A DNA stretch of 64,000 nt from Austropuccinia psidii (GCA_023105745.1 JALGQZ010000011.1:20982975-21046974); one strand, 5' to 3'. Shown: positions 1 through 13,885, counted from the stretch's first letter. Notes: generated by a model from the sequence alone, not told the origin. Numbers and translations: made by a program.

Positions 1-13
1 ATCCCATACATGA

Positions 14-901
14 TTAAGTAGTCATTTCCCAAACAAAATGGGTACTAGAGCAGTTTTCCATAACAAAAAATTCAACTGTGATTCTTAAATTCCCATTAAT
101 GTGTGGGAACATGACATTTGTCTCAAAAACTCCTAATGCTTTCATTGGATTACTTGCACTATTGAATTTTATACCATCAATTGGTAACAATTGGTCTTCA
201 AAATTTGGTACACAAGGTTTAAGAAAAGATTTACCAACAAAAGAGAAGAAGGCTCCTGGGTCAAGCAAAAGTTGAGTGGGCTTATTGTCAATCACCACTT
301 CTGTTATACAGGAGTTACCAGCTGTATAACCTTTCCCCCTGTTTTGTTTTGTTTTTATAAGTTGTGCATCTTGAACGTTTGGTAAATCAAGTTTACCATT
401 GCTCACTTGTGGCAAGTGGGAATAAGATTCCATGATGTCAAAAGTGGCATTGATATTTTCTCTATCTTTTGAAGATTCAGAAAATATTAATGACTTGTCA
501 TCTGACTTGTCTTCAATTATGTCATCTTTTTCAACAGCAGGTTCTTTTTCAATATAAATTTCATTGATTCTCCCCCTTTTTGGACATTTATTGGCTATAT
601 GGGTGGTGCTTTGGCAAATATGGCACTTTCTGACTGTATCTGCAGACTTATACTTAGCATTATTAGAATTTTCTTTGGGATTTTTGTCCACAGAATCTTT
701 CCAAGTTGTATTAAACCTTGCTTTGAGATTCACCCTACTAGAACCAATCCTGGTTCTGGTGGTTATTACTTCCAATATATTGATAATATCTTCTTCTGAA
801 GATTGTTCAGTAGTCCAGCATGTGACAGCATGCTCTAAGGAACCTCCACATTGTCTCAGAATCTTTTTATGGATCATAAATTCTGACATGTCAGGATACA
901 A
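14..901 (-). pseudogene. Ty3/gypsy Gag C-terminus and protease (decayed)
   Basis: This frame reads through the end of Gag into the aspartic protease. A CCHC zinc knuckle (CHICQSTTHIANKC, fitting C-x2-C-x4-H-x4-C), which binds genomic RNA in this family, is followed by an acidic linker. A retropepsin-like segment with LLLDPGAFFSFVG then follows. Retropepsins normally have D-S/T-G, so the D-P-G here suggests a dead protease. The sequence is homologous to the protease part of the plus-strand element at 5379-5573 (both have GYTAG and VGKS). The frame runs off near base 14, so reverse transcriptase and integrase would lie to the left of the window. The family assignment is firm, and the copy is almost certainly inactive. 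Confidence 0.8.
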
Positions 902-1485
902 CGCTGTTAATCTGTCTTTTTGTTGGCAAAACCATGGTAAAGCTTTGTCTTTATCAGCATTAAATTTTGCAGATTAAAAGGCTGTTTCCACTTTAAATCT
1001 CCAGGCATCATTGGCCCATTTGTTGATAATTTGGCTTTTCCACCAAGTCCAACTTTGGTGTCCATGTGCTTGTCATAATTTGATATACCATCTGTGAGCT
1101 GATCTGGAAAACAAGGTGCTAAATGTTGGTGTTACCAATCTGTCTGGTAATTCAAAATCTTCTTTAATCATGTAAATTACTCTGATGAATTCCATATGGT
1201 CATATTCTCATTCACCACTGAATTGAGGCCATTCTTTAACTCTTGGTACCTCTTTCAAAAGTGCTTGGCCCATTGATGGTTCCAAGTTATGAAAAAAAGT
1301 GGACAATTCATTTTTTAACTGTGAATTATCAGGATCCAATACTTGTGGATTTAGAATCCTTGTGCCCTAATTTTGATTCAGAGGTGTAGACATTCTTGGT
1401 AAGGTGTTCAGTATTTGTTCAATATCATTCATTTTACTTTTGCTACACCTTTGGGAATTTCTGTATTCATGTTGGAAGTCTTGTT

Positions 1486-2661
1486 TTAATTTCTTACTTC
1501 AACTTTATACATGTCTTCCTTATGTGTCAGTTCTTGCCACAACTCTGTCTGTCTGGTATTATCAGCAGTTACTTGATTCAATTTCATTGATAATTTTGAT
1601 ACTTCTTCTTGAGAAGAATCAAACCATTTTTTCAAGGCAATGGTATATTCCTTTACTGCAGTAAATGAATTTGAAATGTCATCAAGGACTTTCTTGTTAT
1701 TTTTCTTGATAATATTTATGGCTTGTTTAATTCTTGTTTCAATTATGTCATCAATATTGAATTTAGAATATTTGTCTGTTAACTCTTTAATAAAGGTAGA
1801 TTGTTCATTTATTTTATGTCCAAAAGAATTATCATTATTGGAAGTTTTAATTGTTCTTAAAGCCTTTTCAAAACACATAAGTGTTTCATTAATTTGGCAC
1901 AGACTCAAGTTGTTTGTTTTAATGTTGTTACAAATGGTTTCACTTTTATTGGAAAGATGGTTTTCACGTCATTTATAGCTTCATACAGCTCTGGGATGGA
2001 ATCAAATATGTCAGAAATCATTTTTGGAATCTTAATTTGGCTTCCTCCTTCTTCTCTAATTCCATCATGGTTCTGGCCATCTCAAATAAATTTTCCATGG
2101 AATCCTGTAGCCCTGGATGTAAGGCTTTGGGGCTGGTGCCTTCCCTTTGCCCTTGTTTTGAGCTTGTGGCTGCCTTTTCACGTTGGAATTGCTGCTGCTG
2201 GCCACTGGGGCTGGTCTTGGCACTTGCTTTGGTGGTGGAGGGTTGTTTTTCCTTCATTCTTCTGTTAAAAGCATCATATTCTTCTTTTACATCAATGGAT
2301 TCCATCCATTGAGTAACTTGCAAGTGTTGGGATGACCCAGGGAATTTCTTACAGTCAGGTATGAGTTCATGCAGTTTTTCCACAGATCTACAAGGATCTG
2401 GTACTATTTGTGCTGCAGTGCAATGTTGTAAGCCTTCTGCCCGGCTTTGTAAATGTCCACTGAGGCTTCTTGTGGCAGTGTCAGCTCTTTTTGAAGGTAA
2501 AATAGTGTCATCAGTTTCAGAATTGGACAATTTATTGTTGTGGAAGTCTTTTACTGACCCTGTCCTTCTGTATCTGGTTGTCTTCTGCCATAATCACGTC
2601 TATGACCCTTTTGGGGGCTGCTTGAGGGCTTATAGCTTGTGCTTGATCTGGTTGAAGGCAT
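1486..2661 (-). pseudogene. Ty3/gypsy Gag N-terminal and middle region (broken)
   Basis: Three frame-broken pieces lie upstream of the zinc-knuckle frame of the same element. The probable start is the ATG at 2661, giving a basic, Ser/Arg-rich N-terminus (MPSTRSSTSYKPSSSPQKG) before an early stop. A second piece at 2018-2530 is charged, Gln-rich and coiled-coil-like. A third at 1486-1908 is Lys/Asn-rich and probably helical. This is what the structural protein of a rust chromovirus looks like. The stretch 902-1485 continues the Gag core in shifting frames with many stops. Stops and frameshifts rule out one functional protein. The order (basic N-terminus, helical core, zinc knuckle, protease) supports the call. 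Confidence 0.6.
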
Positions 2662-3109
2662 CTTTTATGATTAAAAAGGTTTAAAATAGTAATTTTATGT
2701 CAAAAACTTACTATTTGCCAAATTTTTAGCTTTCTGAAGAGTATTACTGATATACAAGCTGATCAATTCAGAAGAAATTGGCTCTTGTTGGTTATTCTGA
2801 GCTATAATAACAGTGCTTGCAGGAATAATGCTAGTAACTGTGGAGGCTGTTTCAATATTTTCTTGTCTTACCACGTTGTCAGACACTAAAATTAAAGAAA
2901 AAAAGCCAATTAATTAGCAAAAAAGGTTTTTCAAAAGAGAAATAAAAAATAAAGCCTCACTTATAATTATAAAAAGAAATTATTTTTTAAGGATTTTTTC
3001 AATTATAAGTATTTTTTTTATATATTTTTAAATTTTTCAATATAAGAAAAAAGATTAAAAAAATTCAAAAATTATGTCACAGGTAAAATATCATTTCTGG
3101 GCCCCCAAA

Positions 3110-4857
3110 TGTAAGGTTTGGATATGAAACGTTGATAAAATATCAAGTACTTTTCCTGTACTCAAAATTTGTATAAGGTCAAATTATCTCAAAATACTAA
3201 GAAATAGTACTTTTAAAGAGAAAAACACCAACTTTATTGGTTTTTAAATTTCTAAGTATAAAACAATAATATAATAAAAATTTGTTGTTTTACCAACAAT
3301 ACTCTACAGGAGATATTTAAGGCTACAAAAGAAATTTCTTCAACAGAAATTTCAATTGGAATTAATTGAGCAAAGAACTGAAAGCAATTACTTAAAGAGA
3401 GAAGTCTTTATAAAGATATTTAAAGAGAAAACACGCCCAAAAGTGACCAGAGTGAATTTGGAAACAAAGTGACAAAGTTAACAGTGATGAAAGATATTTC
3501 AATTCACTTTTGCGGTGGTTCAGGGGTAAAAATGATTATAAGAGTTACAAACAATAATTTTTTTTACGTGGTTAAGAGGTTAAAAAGGTGTAAAAAAGGG
3601 TGGTTGGAATCTTTTATTTATTGGTTTAAAAGTGTTTAAACTAATTATAAAAGGAAAAGATTCTAACATCAAGAGAAAAGTGGGGCAAAAAAGAAATTCT
3701 TTTATAGCCATCAATTTTCTTACTCCAAAGGTTGAATTTACTCTTGTCAGTCGTGAAAAACAGTCTGACAACAGAAAAGCCAATTATGGCATCATTGAAC
3801 CCAGATTTAGACCAAAAAGGGCTGGTTTTAGCCATTTTAGACCCTTAAATCAGCCATTACTATAGTAATACCTGGTCCAGAGCCTTCGAAACACGTCAGA
3901 ATGTGTGTAAGAGGCATAGGAACCAGTTAAAACTGTTTTTACCAACATGTTTTTAACTCAAGGGTAGTTTTACCCTCCTGGCAACAGTTGAAACTGCCCT
4001 GGTTGGTATCAAAACCTCATCATCAATTGAGTCACAGACCCTGTGACTCCATTCCAGGCCAAAAGTAATTAATTTTTGCATGGATTTTGACATCCCATGC
4101 CAGTCAGCAAGGACTTTGGGGGTCTGGCTCCCCCTTAGAGCTAGAGTTCCTTTCCCCCCCAATTTTAATCTTTCCAATTTATTTTTTCCTTTAATTCCTC
4201 ATCATGTATTATACTTATTATTTACATATGTAATTCAATTGATTTTTACAGTACACTACTGTAATAATTGACACCTCATATGTAAATCAAAGCTCACTTA
4301 TGTAATACACACGCACATTTTGACAATTCAATTGAAAATACTTCAATTCCTCATAGCTTCTAAACTAAACACAACAACTCAATTTTAACACAAAAATTGA
4401 TGGTTAACACCACATGTTCTGTGAATTACATTAAGGTTTTGAGGATTTTCATACTTTTGTACAAAAAATACCAACAACTTAATTTAAGCTCATTTAGAGT
4501 TGAGTTACAGAAATTTATCCAGAGGTGGCCCCATTTTATTTCTATGAGGAATCCAATGGTGTGATAATTTCTTTATGTTTATTTATTGGATGAAAATTCA
4601 TAATATATTTTATATAACTTTTTACCAAAAATATTTTAATTTCATAATTTTTATCGAAAATTCATTTTTACTTAATTTTTACAAGTAAAAATGTATTTTT
4701 ATAATTTTGAATTTTATTGTAAATCTTTATTTTTAAATTGTAGTTAAATTTTAATTTTTAATTATAACTTTGTATCTATATTTCAATTTTTTTATTCTTC
4801 ATATTATAAATAAATTTATCTTATTTATATTTGTATCTTAATATATCATTTGTGGTC
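3110..4857 (-). repeat. Probable 5' LTR of the minus-strand element; outer end unresolved
   Basis: At 3110 the plus strand reads TGTAAGGTTTGG, so on the minus strand the LTR would end in CCTTACA. It is followed by TTTGGGGGCCC, a plausible primer-binding site. The tract then contains no believable gene; short frames at 3580-4270 have no recognisable content. I could not find the outer TG end of this LTR, and the bases from about 4270 to 4857 are plain AT-rich sequence. The boundary at 3110 is fairly good and the right boundary is arbitrary. Confidence 0.4.
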
Positions 4858-6057
4858 TTTTGGGTATAAGAAGATACCTCTAAGGCTCACAAGAACAGGA
4901 ACATGCCTTAGAAAAAGGTGCATAGAACCATGTTCCACAGAATATTATCTAATGAAATAGAAGATATAGTGACAGGAACCAAAGTTTTCAGAAAATGGAA
5001 AGAATTGGATATTAAAAGTCCACTTAAACCATTTATTAGGAAATATAAGCCAAGAAAACCTTTCAAACCCAACATACTAAACACTAATGGGCAAGTAAAA
5101 TGCCATTAATGTGGTGCTATTGGACACTTGAACAATAATTTCCTTGAAATGGCAAAAACAATGCAATTGTGGAAACAGAAGACCACAATGATAAAGAAGA
5201 TGAATCCAATTCTTCAAGAGACACTGAAGAGTCTGAAGCTTCTGAAAGTGATTAAAGCAATATGATCAATTCAAAAATTAATAATATTGGCTTAATATAT
5301 GAAGTACCAGATGTGAATTGAAACTTACCACAAGTTGGAACATCTGATACAAGCCTCACAAATATACAAGAGGTCAAAGTGCATAAAACCAAACCTGAAA
5401 AAAGAATGGGATATACAGCTGGAAAATCAAGTATAAGTATTGTTATGGTAAAAAACCAAGAGGAAAAAGTAAACCTGGACAAAGCAGCAGAATTCACCTG
5501 TGTTGGTAAAAGTTATTTACAAACATTTATACAAGATTGGGAAGAAAAAACGTATACCAATACAAGGGGTTAAATTTAGTAGTACAAGTGAAATAATGAA
5601 GCCCCTTGGAATAATTGACTAAAAAATAATCTTTCCACACCCTTCTCAATGAATAAGAGTGAAAGTATATTGTTTAGCAATAGAAAAATGTACTTGTAAC
5701 CATTTCATACTTGAAAATGATTATTTGTAAATTTATGGTATAGATATCTCTAACCAAAAGGACAGATATTTTACCATAGGAGACAACAAAGGACAGAAAT
5801 TTGGTTTCTAAAACAACAAAAAACAAATTAATGTTATAAAAATGAAGAGAAAAGCCCAGAAAGACATTTCTTCATAAGTGAACAACTTATAGAGGCAGAA
5901 TTCAATCAAGAATTAACAGAAAAATTGATTTATCTCTTATTTAAATAGAAAAATTCCTTTGAAACTGACAAAGAACCACTACTTTTAATTATTAGACATG
6001 GATTAGATATTATTCTTAATGTGGAAAAACCTTATCCACCCCTTCTATAAAGACCAG
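4858..6057 (+). pseudogene. Chromovirus Gag C-terminus and protease (decayed)
   Basis: This is a plus-strand relative of the element at 14-2661. The frame at 4918-5109 is the Gag C-terminus, rich in Lys/Pro. It runs into a zinc knuckle interrupted by a stop: CH, stop, then CGAIGHLNNN. The frame at 5379-5573 is the protease (GYTAGKSSIS, then VNLDKAAEFTCVGKS). The catalytic D-T-G is changed to D-K-A, so it cannot work. The following 480 bases continue the protease C-terminus and linker in several frames, ending at a PYPPLL motif that normally precedes reverse transcriptase. The reading then breaks at the solo LTR and resumes after it. No 5' LTR or Gag N-terminus was found, so this is a 5'-truncated copy. 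Confidence 0.75.
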
Positions 6058-7937
6058 TGTGGAACTCCTTTTAGTGTGGGATTGGATAAGGCAGTCCTTG
6101 AGGGGGAAATCACAGGTAAACAGTTTTGAATTGCTGAAATAATCCTGTAACTAAGGGTGCTAATGGTGTTTTAGCTGCCCCTCTGAATATACTAAACAAT
6201 CCCCCTACAGAGCTCACAAATCAATATTTAAGATTGTGGCTTTACAACTAGAGAAGACTTTCCAGCAGTCTCTATCAGACCTATTCAATATTAAGACTAA
6301 TGATAAAATAATAATGACTTTAAATAAATAAATTTGTAGGTGATTTTAAGATGATAAGATAATAATTGAGTAGATAAATAATAGATATAATGGTACTAAG
6401 TGGTGATTTGAAGTTGTTTTCTTTGTTGAAGGTATTTTGTTTTAATGGATAATAGCTCAATATGAGAAAAATTTAGTAATAGTGATAATATATAATAATA
6501 TTGTTTGATAGTTTGAATAGTTGTTGTTGGTAAATAATTTTGATAATATGTAAAATATATTTTGTGATAATAATAATAAAAATAGTGATATAGATTTTCT
6601 TGTAGTGAGAAGAGTATAATATAAATATTTTGTTGAGTATGAGTATTTCACTCATAGATGAATTTATAATATAGGCAGACCTACTGTTAACTACAGCTAT
6701 ATATAAATCACTTTTAATGTAATGTAATAATAATAATAATAATTGCTAGATTAACCTACTAGTAAGGGATGAATAGTTATTCTCCTTCTTGGTATATAGC
6801 TAACTGGATTCATGGGGAGAAGAGGAGAAAATGAGAGAGAGGCCTCCTTTTATGTTGTGAGAAGTACCCATGGGCTCTCCATGTAAAGTTTTATTCTTTC
6901 CCTTGAGATAATTTTGCTGGTGTAGATTTTTGTAACAAAAGGTCAGATGACCTATCTGTTATACTGAATTAGTAATCTTGCAAAGCCTTGAGGGATTAAT
7001 GCTAGTGTGTAAAATTGGGAATGGTATCATATGACTGAGATATTTTCACCATTTGTTTGGTCAAAATTAAGATTGAGATGTTTTTTGTTTGTGGGAATTT
7101 TGATAAGAATATCAGGTGACTTCCCTTTTTCACTGCTTTAGTCAGCTTGCACAGCCTTGAGGAATTAATGCTGGTGAGTAAGGATGAAGATGGTGTCATG
7201 TGAATAAGCCCATGTATAAATTGTTTGTAATATTTATTTAGTTCCAGGTGATTATGCTGTGTAATGTGGGGATATCCTCTTGAGTTTTAATTCTTGATTA
7301 ATGTAATTGCTGTGTACTTTACAGTTTAGTGTATTTTCCTTGCATGCAGCTAGTTGAATTTCAATTAAGTTGAACTTTAATAATACTGTGGCTGTGTAAT
7401 GTCTAGATCTTATGCATGTGGACTGCATAAGTCTTATTTGGGTTCCTGTATTGTTGTGTAATTTTCAAGTTTTTAGTGGATTTCCCATGTATTGAGTTGA
7501 ACTGGATACTGTCATATGATCCTTGTGTCACATGAACTGTATTTTGGTTACTGTAATTCTTGGTAATATAATCTTCTTGATGGATTTAGAGTGGATATAA
7601 TGTTAAAATGTCACTTTTCCCATGTAATTTTGAGTTTTCTGTATGTATTAAGCCTATTTTCAATCATGTAAGACTTATATGTAAGTTTTATTGTGTAACT
7701 CCATAAGATTGGACTCCTCTATTATTCAGTTAACTATAGAATTATATTGAATATTTCAATTGTGAATGCCAAAATCTTCCATTCCTCCCTACTGTTGATG
7801 TTATTCCTGGGTGTGTGTGATTTTTAATCATGTCCTTTGAGTGGTGATTTCCTGAATTATTCATTTTGATCTTGGTTTTCCAACTGTTAATTTTCAAAAA
7901 AATTCTTGAAACTGGTAAAAAGGTATGGAATACCACA
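6058..7937 (-). mobile_element. Solo LTR of the giant LTR element family, inserted in the chromovirus
   Basis: The tract begins TGTGG and ends CCACA. It is flanked by the same four bases, CCAG, at 6054-6057 and 7938-7941. Its first 250 bases and last 30 bases match the LTRs at 16230-18182 and 33598-35510 (shared GGGGGAAATCACAGGTAA near the start, GGTATGGAATACCACA at the end). Removing it rejoins the polyprotein of the host element between its PYPPLL and PDSPRARK segments. No internal coding region is present, which fits LTR-LTR recombination. The AT-rich middle diverges from the other LTRs, suggesting an older or subfamily copy. Confidence 0.85.
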
Positions 7938-10806
7938 CCAGTTTACCCAGATAGCCCAAGAGCTAGAAAAGACTTAGAGGTACACATTTAAGAATTAATA
8001 GACCTTGGGTATTGAGGAAAGTAGGAAATAATGAATAGGTACAGGTCAATACACCTGTAATTGTAGCTTTGAATAATGGGAAATCAAGGATGGTAGGGGA
8101 CGTGACAGCTTTAAATAACTAACCTATCCCTGACAGATATCCAATAAACAGAATGCACAAGATATTAACACAATTGTCACAGGCTACATTCATTACAAAA
8201 ATGGATTCTCTAAAGGTTTTTCACCCAAATGTCTTAAGAGACAATTCCAAGAAACTATTGAGGATAATAGTCCACTGTGGAATATATGAACATTTAAGGA
8301 TGCCATTTGGCATAAAAATGCACCTTCCCATTATCAAAGAATGATGAATACCATATTCACTGAAGAATTATCAGTAGGATGGTTGATTATCTACATTGCT
8401 GATATCATAGTTTTCTCATAAACATGAGAACATCACTTAACAAGACTAGAAAGAGTCTTGCAAAAAGTAGATATGAACATTTCCTTAAAAAAAGTGCCAT
8501 TTGGCATATAGTGGACTAAAAGCACTGGGACATGTTTTATCTGGACTAGGTTTAGGTATAGACAAAAACAAAGTAGAAGAAGTGCTACTTAAAACAATGC
8601 CCCAAACCAAGAAAGAAATGCAATCATTTACAGGATTTGCTGGCTATTATAGACATAATATAAAATACTTTGCAGGAATTTCCAAGTTCTTGTATAAAGT
8701 CTGTGACCAACAGACAGTCTATTAAATTACTTGGGAAAAGGTTGAGGAATATGAGGAACTGAAATAAGCCATCACAAATGCTCCATTTCTTCTAATGGCA
8801 GATTGGAAACTACCTTTCAAACTGTGCATTGATGCTTGTGGATAAGGACTAGGTGCTGCACTACACCAGACACAAATCATCAATGATAAACCTGTTGAAG
8901 GACAAATTTGCTTTGTTTCAAGAAAAATTAAGCCAACAAAAGAAAGATATGGATAAATCCAAATAGAAAGTCTTTTCCTAGTGTGGGCTTTAGAAAAATT
9001 ACATTATTATTTGGATGGAACAGTGTTAGATGTAATATCAGACTGTCATGCTTTAGGATTATTATTGAACATGAAGACAACAAATAGACATATGCTAAGA
9101 TGGAATATAGAGTAAATATAGCCATAGTTCATTAATATCAAAATATTCATACAAATGTGGATGGTCTTAGCAGATGGGCTTTACCAAATGAACCTCAAAT
9201 CCCAAAATGGGTACCACAGAAATGACATCATATAGAAGGGATATATGGCACAGAAATTGCGGAATAATTCTTTCATAAGGTTAAAGAAAGCTAAAAGATA
9301 GACAGGAACTCTCACATCATATGAAAACTCTTAATTAAATATTGCAAAGACCCATCATTGTCTTCCAAACTAGATGAAGTATAGAAAAAAGAATGTGATG
9401 AAGGAAGATTACACCTCCTTGATGGAATTCTTTATCATAGGACTAAACACACATGTGTTATGAACTTTATAGATAGGACTATGAAAAACACTACACTACA
9501 TGAATGCCATGATAGTGTTGTATCTGCACATATCTCAGAAGATTGGACACTAGAAAGGGTGAAAACCTGCTCTTGGTGGCCAAATTGGAGAAACAATGTT
9601 GCAGAGTACTGCCAAACTTGTGACAGATGTCAAGAGGCAGAAACATCCACAGGAAAAGAATTTGGAATGAGGATCCAAATCCAAGAACTAAAATGGCCAT
9701 GGGAAATAGTTCACATGGATTGGGTAACAGCCTTACCTCCAGGAGGAGACAGGAGTTTTAATGCATTCCTAGTATTAGTTGACAGGTATAGCAAAACCCC
9801 AATGTTCTTACCATTTCATAAAGATTACACAGTTATGGAGACAGCCATAAGTAAATGGAATAGATTCATTATTTATACAGGCTTATTCCAAAATATCATA
9901 AGTGATAGAGATCCTAAATTCACTTCAGCATTATGGACAAACAACTATAACTTCTTTGTAACAAAATTGTAATTCTCAAAAGCTTACCACCCTCAAACTG
10001 ATGGCTTAGCAGAAAGAATGTCACAAGCTTTAGAAGACATGATCAGAAGATTCTGTTCTTATGGAGTAGAATTCAAATTCTCTGATGGCTTTACCTATGA
10101 TTGGTTTATGTTAATACCAGCTGTTGAGCTGGAATATTGGAAATTAATTCATTCTTCAACTGGCAAAACACCAGAAATGTTATAAGAAATTTCAAATTAA
10201 AGAGTTCCTTATGACACTCTCAAAAAGGACTCAGTGGATATAAATCCAACAGCAAGAAGTCTCAAAATAATGCTTGATAAAGCAAGCAATCATGTCAACA
10301 CATGTATGCAAGATTCTCTCAAATATGCAAAACAAAAATGGGATAAAAGTCATTAGCCACCTGATTTTAAAGTAGGAGACCCCTTAGTATCAACTCTAAG
10401 CTTTGATAACATCCAAGGCCCAAATAAATTGAAAGATTCCTCTTCAGGATCCTTCATGATCATAGAACTACATTCCCCTAATGCTGTGCAACTAGAATTG
10501 TCATGTGAATTAATGAAAAAACACTCAACCTTCCCTGTAAGCTTGATACAATCTTACAGCTCAAGTGATAAGGAGTTATTTCCCCTAATTAATAAACCAC
10601 CACTTGATATTCCCCCTCTAGAAGAACAAGAAGAAAAGAAAATTGTGAAAGTCCTCCAAGTAAGGAGGACAAGAAATAAAAAGGAAAGGGAATACCCTGT
10701 AAGATATAGAAACCATTCTCAAGAAGATGAATGGCTACTTGAGAAAGATATAGCTTATTCTGATATGCTATCAAGAAGGTTTAGAAATGTAAGAAGGCCT
10801 AATTAA
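7938..10806 (+). pseudogene. Chromovirus reverse transcriptase, RNase H, integrase and chromodomain (decayed)
   Basis: The polyprotein continues after the solo LTR. Reverse transcriptase covers about 7940-8725, with recognisable LLRIIVHCGIYEHLRMPFGIK-type sequence. The catalytic YxDD motif is changed to Y-I-A-D near 8395. RNase H follows at about 8800-9230 in broken frames. Integrase spans about 9460-10420: an HHCC zinc module (ECHDS, AHISE, CDRCQ), the first two catalytic Asp residues in HMDWVTALPP and ISDRDPKFTS, and the Glu in LAERM. The frame 10429-10806 ends in a chromodomain-like segment (YPVRYRNHSQEDEWLLEKD) that would target integration to chromatin. Many stops and missing catalytic residues show it is dead. 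The domain order RT-RH-INT-chromodomain is diagnostic of Ty3/gypsy chromoviruses. Confidence 0.88.
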
Positions 10807-10928
10807 TAGAAAGGTTAAGCATTACTGAGCTTTGAGACTAAAAAGGTCTATTGAAGAGGTAGGGCATTGGATGTTAGCTTAATCAGCTATATGAGATTGT
10901 GATACAATATTTTTTTGGTGATAGGGAA

Positions 10929-12920
10929 TGTAAGCCTTTGGGATATTACTAAATATCCAAAAAGGTCACCAAACAACTTTACAATACTTATTTCATAATG
11001 ATAATTGAAATTCTAATCTTAAAATAAGTCAGAATGCCATAAAAAAGCAAAAAATCTTGATTATCTCAAACGTTGATGAATAAACATGTAAAAGGAGCTA
11101 CACTATTGGATCCCCATGAAAAGGTACACATATAATTTTTTCATTTCATCTCTGTGAAGTCAATACTTACTGAGATAACCTGAATATAGTGCATATTTTC
11201 AGGGTTTGGAGCTCATATATTTCTAAATATGCATTATAAAGAGTTAATCCAAAAAGAAAGTTACCACTTAATACCTTTAAAAAGACATATATATACTTTA
11301 GCTGAAAAGCTATAAAGAAGGCTATAACCTACAAGGGCATATTGAGAAAAATAGTTATAGCTGTTGACCACTTTTTTGTGAAAGTGGTCCAGGATTGGAC
11401 AAAAGTAGATATTCAGATTTTAATATTTTACAAGTGAAGAATGATGTATGTTTCATCATTATATTCAAGGTATAACCCCTTGATATCATATTTTGAAGTT
11501 TAAAATACTAAATATCAACAGAAAAGATGAGATACAAGAAAACTCAACAAAAATAGAGTTTTGATGATGTATTAAAATTCTCTTTGAAGATTAGTAAGGA
11601 AATTACAACATATTAGAATTCACTCTCTTAATTTCTGTAGTGTGCATAGCTCAAAATATATTAATGATTAAAGTTAAAGCTTGAATTTGATCATTTATGA
11701 TCACTCACTGTAATCGTATTTTAAGTTTGACAATTATATGAGTAATATAACTGGTGGAATCTGGTATATTATTATTGATACTAATAAAATACACAAATTT
11801 TAGACTTCTGCAAAGCCTATGATGTCAGCAAAGTTAAAGTTACAATGATAACTATAAATAATGGCATGATAATGAGATAAGATGGTTTCATTGTGATGTA
11901 ATCATTACTAAAACTTAAGATACTGATAAATTCCATTGAATAACATCAGTTAAAGTTTACTAGAATCCTTGTGGACTATAGCAGGGAGTACTTTACTGTA
12001 TATAGAGCTCTCTTTATCTCTATTTCCCCCTCAGACGTATCAAAACATTATAATATTAAAGCTAAAGGTAAGAGCTTTATTCTTTTTGTATAATTCTATT
12101 ATATTATTAAGGACTCAAGTTCATATTTCTTAAAAATATCAATTTTGAAGTGATTAAACCAATATTTAGTTTGTCTGTTAAATTTCTCTCTAAAATCTTC
12201 AATTAAATGTAAATTAAAGAATATTTTCAATTTTTTTTCATTTTTTGGTTGTAACTAAAATTTAAATAAGTTTTATTTACATTATTTGGAATACAATTAT
12301 GCAAAATTATCATATTAAGTGTGAAAAGTAGGTTATTTTCTCTTTATTAAAATTTTTGATAATTTTTCTGTTAATATGAATTTAATTTATATCAATATAT
12401 ATCCTTAATATTGGGAATATTGTTATTATAAGACTGTGTCTTATTATTAAATAACAATGGGGAGTGCTATTTCCACTCCTAAACCTAAAATTTATGCCTA
12501 TGCCTATGCATAAAATTGTGGATTGAGATATGCCTTCACGCCTTTCATGGATTCAGTTTGCTAAATCCACTCATCCAAGTGATTACTAAATCCACACTAA
12601 ATAAGCTGTCAATAAGATGTTTATCTCAGAAATTTGACAAAAAAATCTATAATGAAAAAATGGCTATATACAAGTGATCTGTCTACATGTGGAGAAGAAT
12701 TTTTTTGATGAGGAATATAATATTCTACAATTTTATTCTGATTGATGTAAATGTGCCACAGGCCACTTTGGTAGCAATTCAGGAAGAGGTCATTTGCCTA
12801 TCTTATGTTCATTGAAAATAATGAGATCTAATGATTACCATTTATGTGACATAGGGAGCTATATAGCTATACAAATCAGTAAATGTGTAGTGGATGAATG
12901 GTAATATATGTAAGCTTACA
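10929..12920 (+). repeat. Possible 3' LTR of the plus-strand chromovirus; otherwise AT-rich sequence
   Basis: TGTAAGCCTTTGGGATATT begins 120 bases after the polyprotein stop and resembles the LTR end seen at 3110. CTTACA occurs at about 12914. Between them lies AT-rich DNA with a TATATAGAG at about 12000 that could be the LTR promoter. No gene is visible. The assignment is tentative because I could not match this tract to a second LTR copy along its length. Confidence 0.3.
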
Positions 12921-13885
12921 TCCAGTGCAGTAATCATATTTATCTGGGTCAGTAATGAGAGGGGATTGTTCATGAGAGACTGTAAAAGCAGGTTTGAAAT
13001 GAGAAGTGGCCTGTATAGATGATTTTCTTTCCTCAATATTACCTTTGAATTGAATTGTCCCAGATTCATGCAGATTCAGATCTTCAATGGGCTGTAATGA
13101 TTCCATTCAGGTGGTGGAAGGTTGTGGGGCTTCAAGGTTTTCCTGAGAGTTAATATAGTATTTTTCAAAGGATATGAACACTCTGATTCATTATAATGGA
13201 ATTAATGAGTATCAAATTGGGAGTAATCAGGCTCAAAATGAAAGATAGGTGACATAAGGGGGTAGATGACGATAATATTTGAAAGAATTGACATGTTTAA
13301 GAAATATAGGTCTAAGAAATAATTAATTAGTCTTTTCAATTCAATCAACATTGGGATATCAACATAGAATCATACTATAATGGATTGTGGGATGATGCTT
13401 TATTACAAGGGAGCTTTTGTTTGAGTTTTTCTGGGAAAAATCAAAGGTAGATTTATGAACCCATCAAAATGCACTTCAAACATTTTGGAACTATTCAAAT
13501 AGCTGTATATACTTCTCAAATTGATCCTTGATTGATGTGGAAACTCCAAACAGGATGATGAATTTGGTGACAGGTGTACAATTTCAGTCTAATCACAGCT
13601 CTCATTAGGTTTCAGTTTCTGAGGGGAACAAATACAAAGCTCCCCTCAGGTCTTGTTATGTGTGGGACTATTTTGCATTCTGTATTCTTATCTGAATGAG
13701 AAGCTTCTAGACCAAAATATTTAATAACAACATTCTGGCCCTCTGTGTCTCCTTATTTATTTTATAAAAGCAATTCTCATTACAATTTGTAACTTAGAAG
13801 TACAACCCTTTCTTATAGCTTCATAGAAATACTTCCCTTCCAAGCACATATATCATTTTTATCTACAATTAGTTTTTTTGTCTCT
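12921..13885. other. No recognisable gene
   Basis: This interval holds only short frames with no recognisable content, including one of 76 codons on the minus strand at 12876-13106. It precedes the decayed gene A paralogue, so it may contain the remains of that gene's promoter or of an older copy of the large DNA transposon. I see nothing I can name. Confidence 0.4.

Noticed and set aside
2695..2886. Minus-strand frame of 63 codons upstream of Gag, with a GTAAGT donor near its end
   Set aside because: Splicing to the Gag start at 2661 does not keep the frame, and no homologue is recognised. It could be a leader frame, but this is not supportable.
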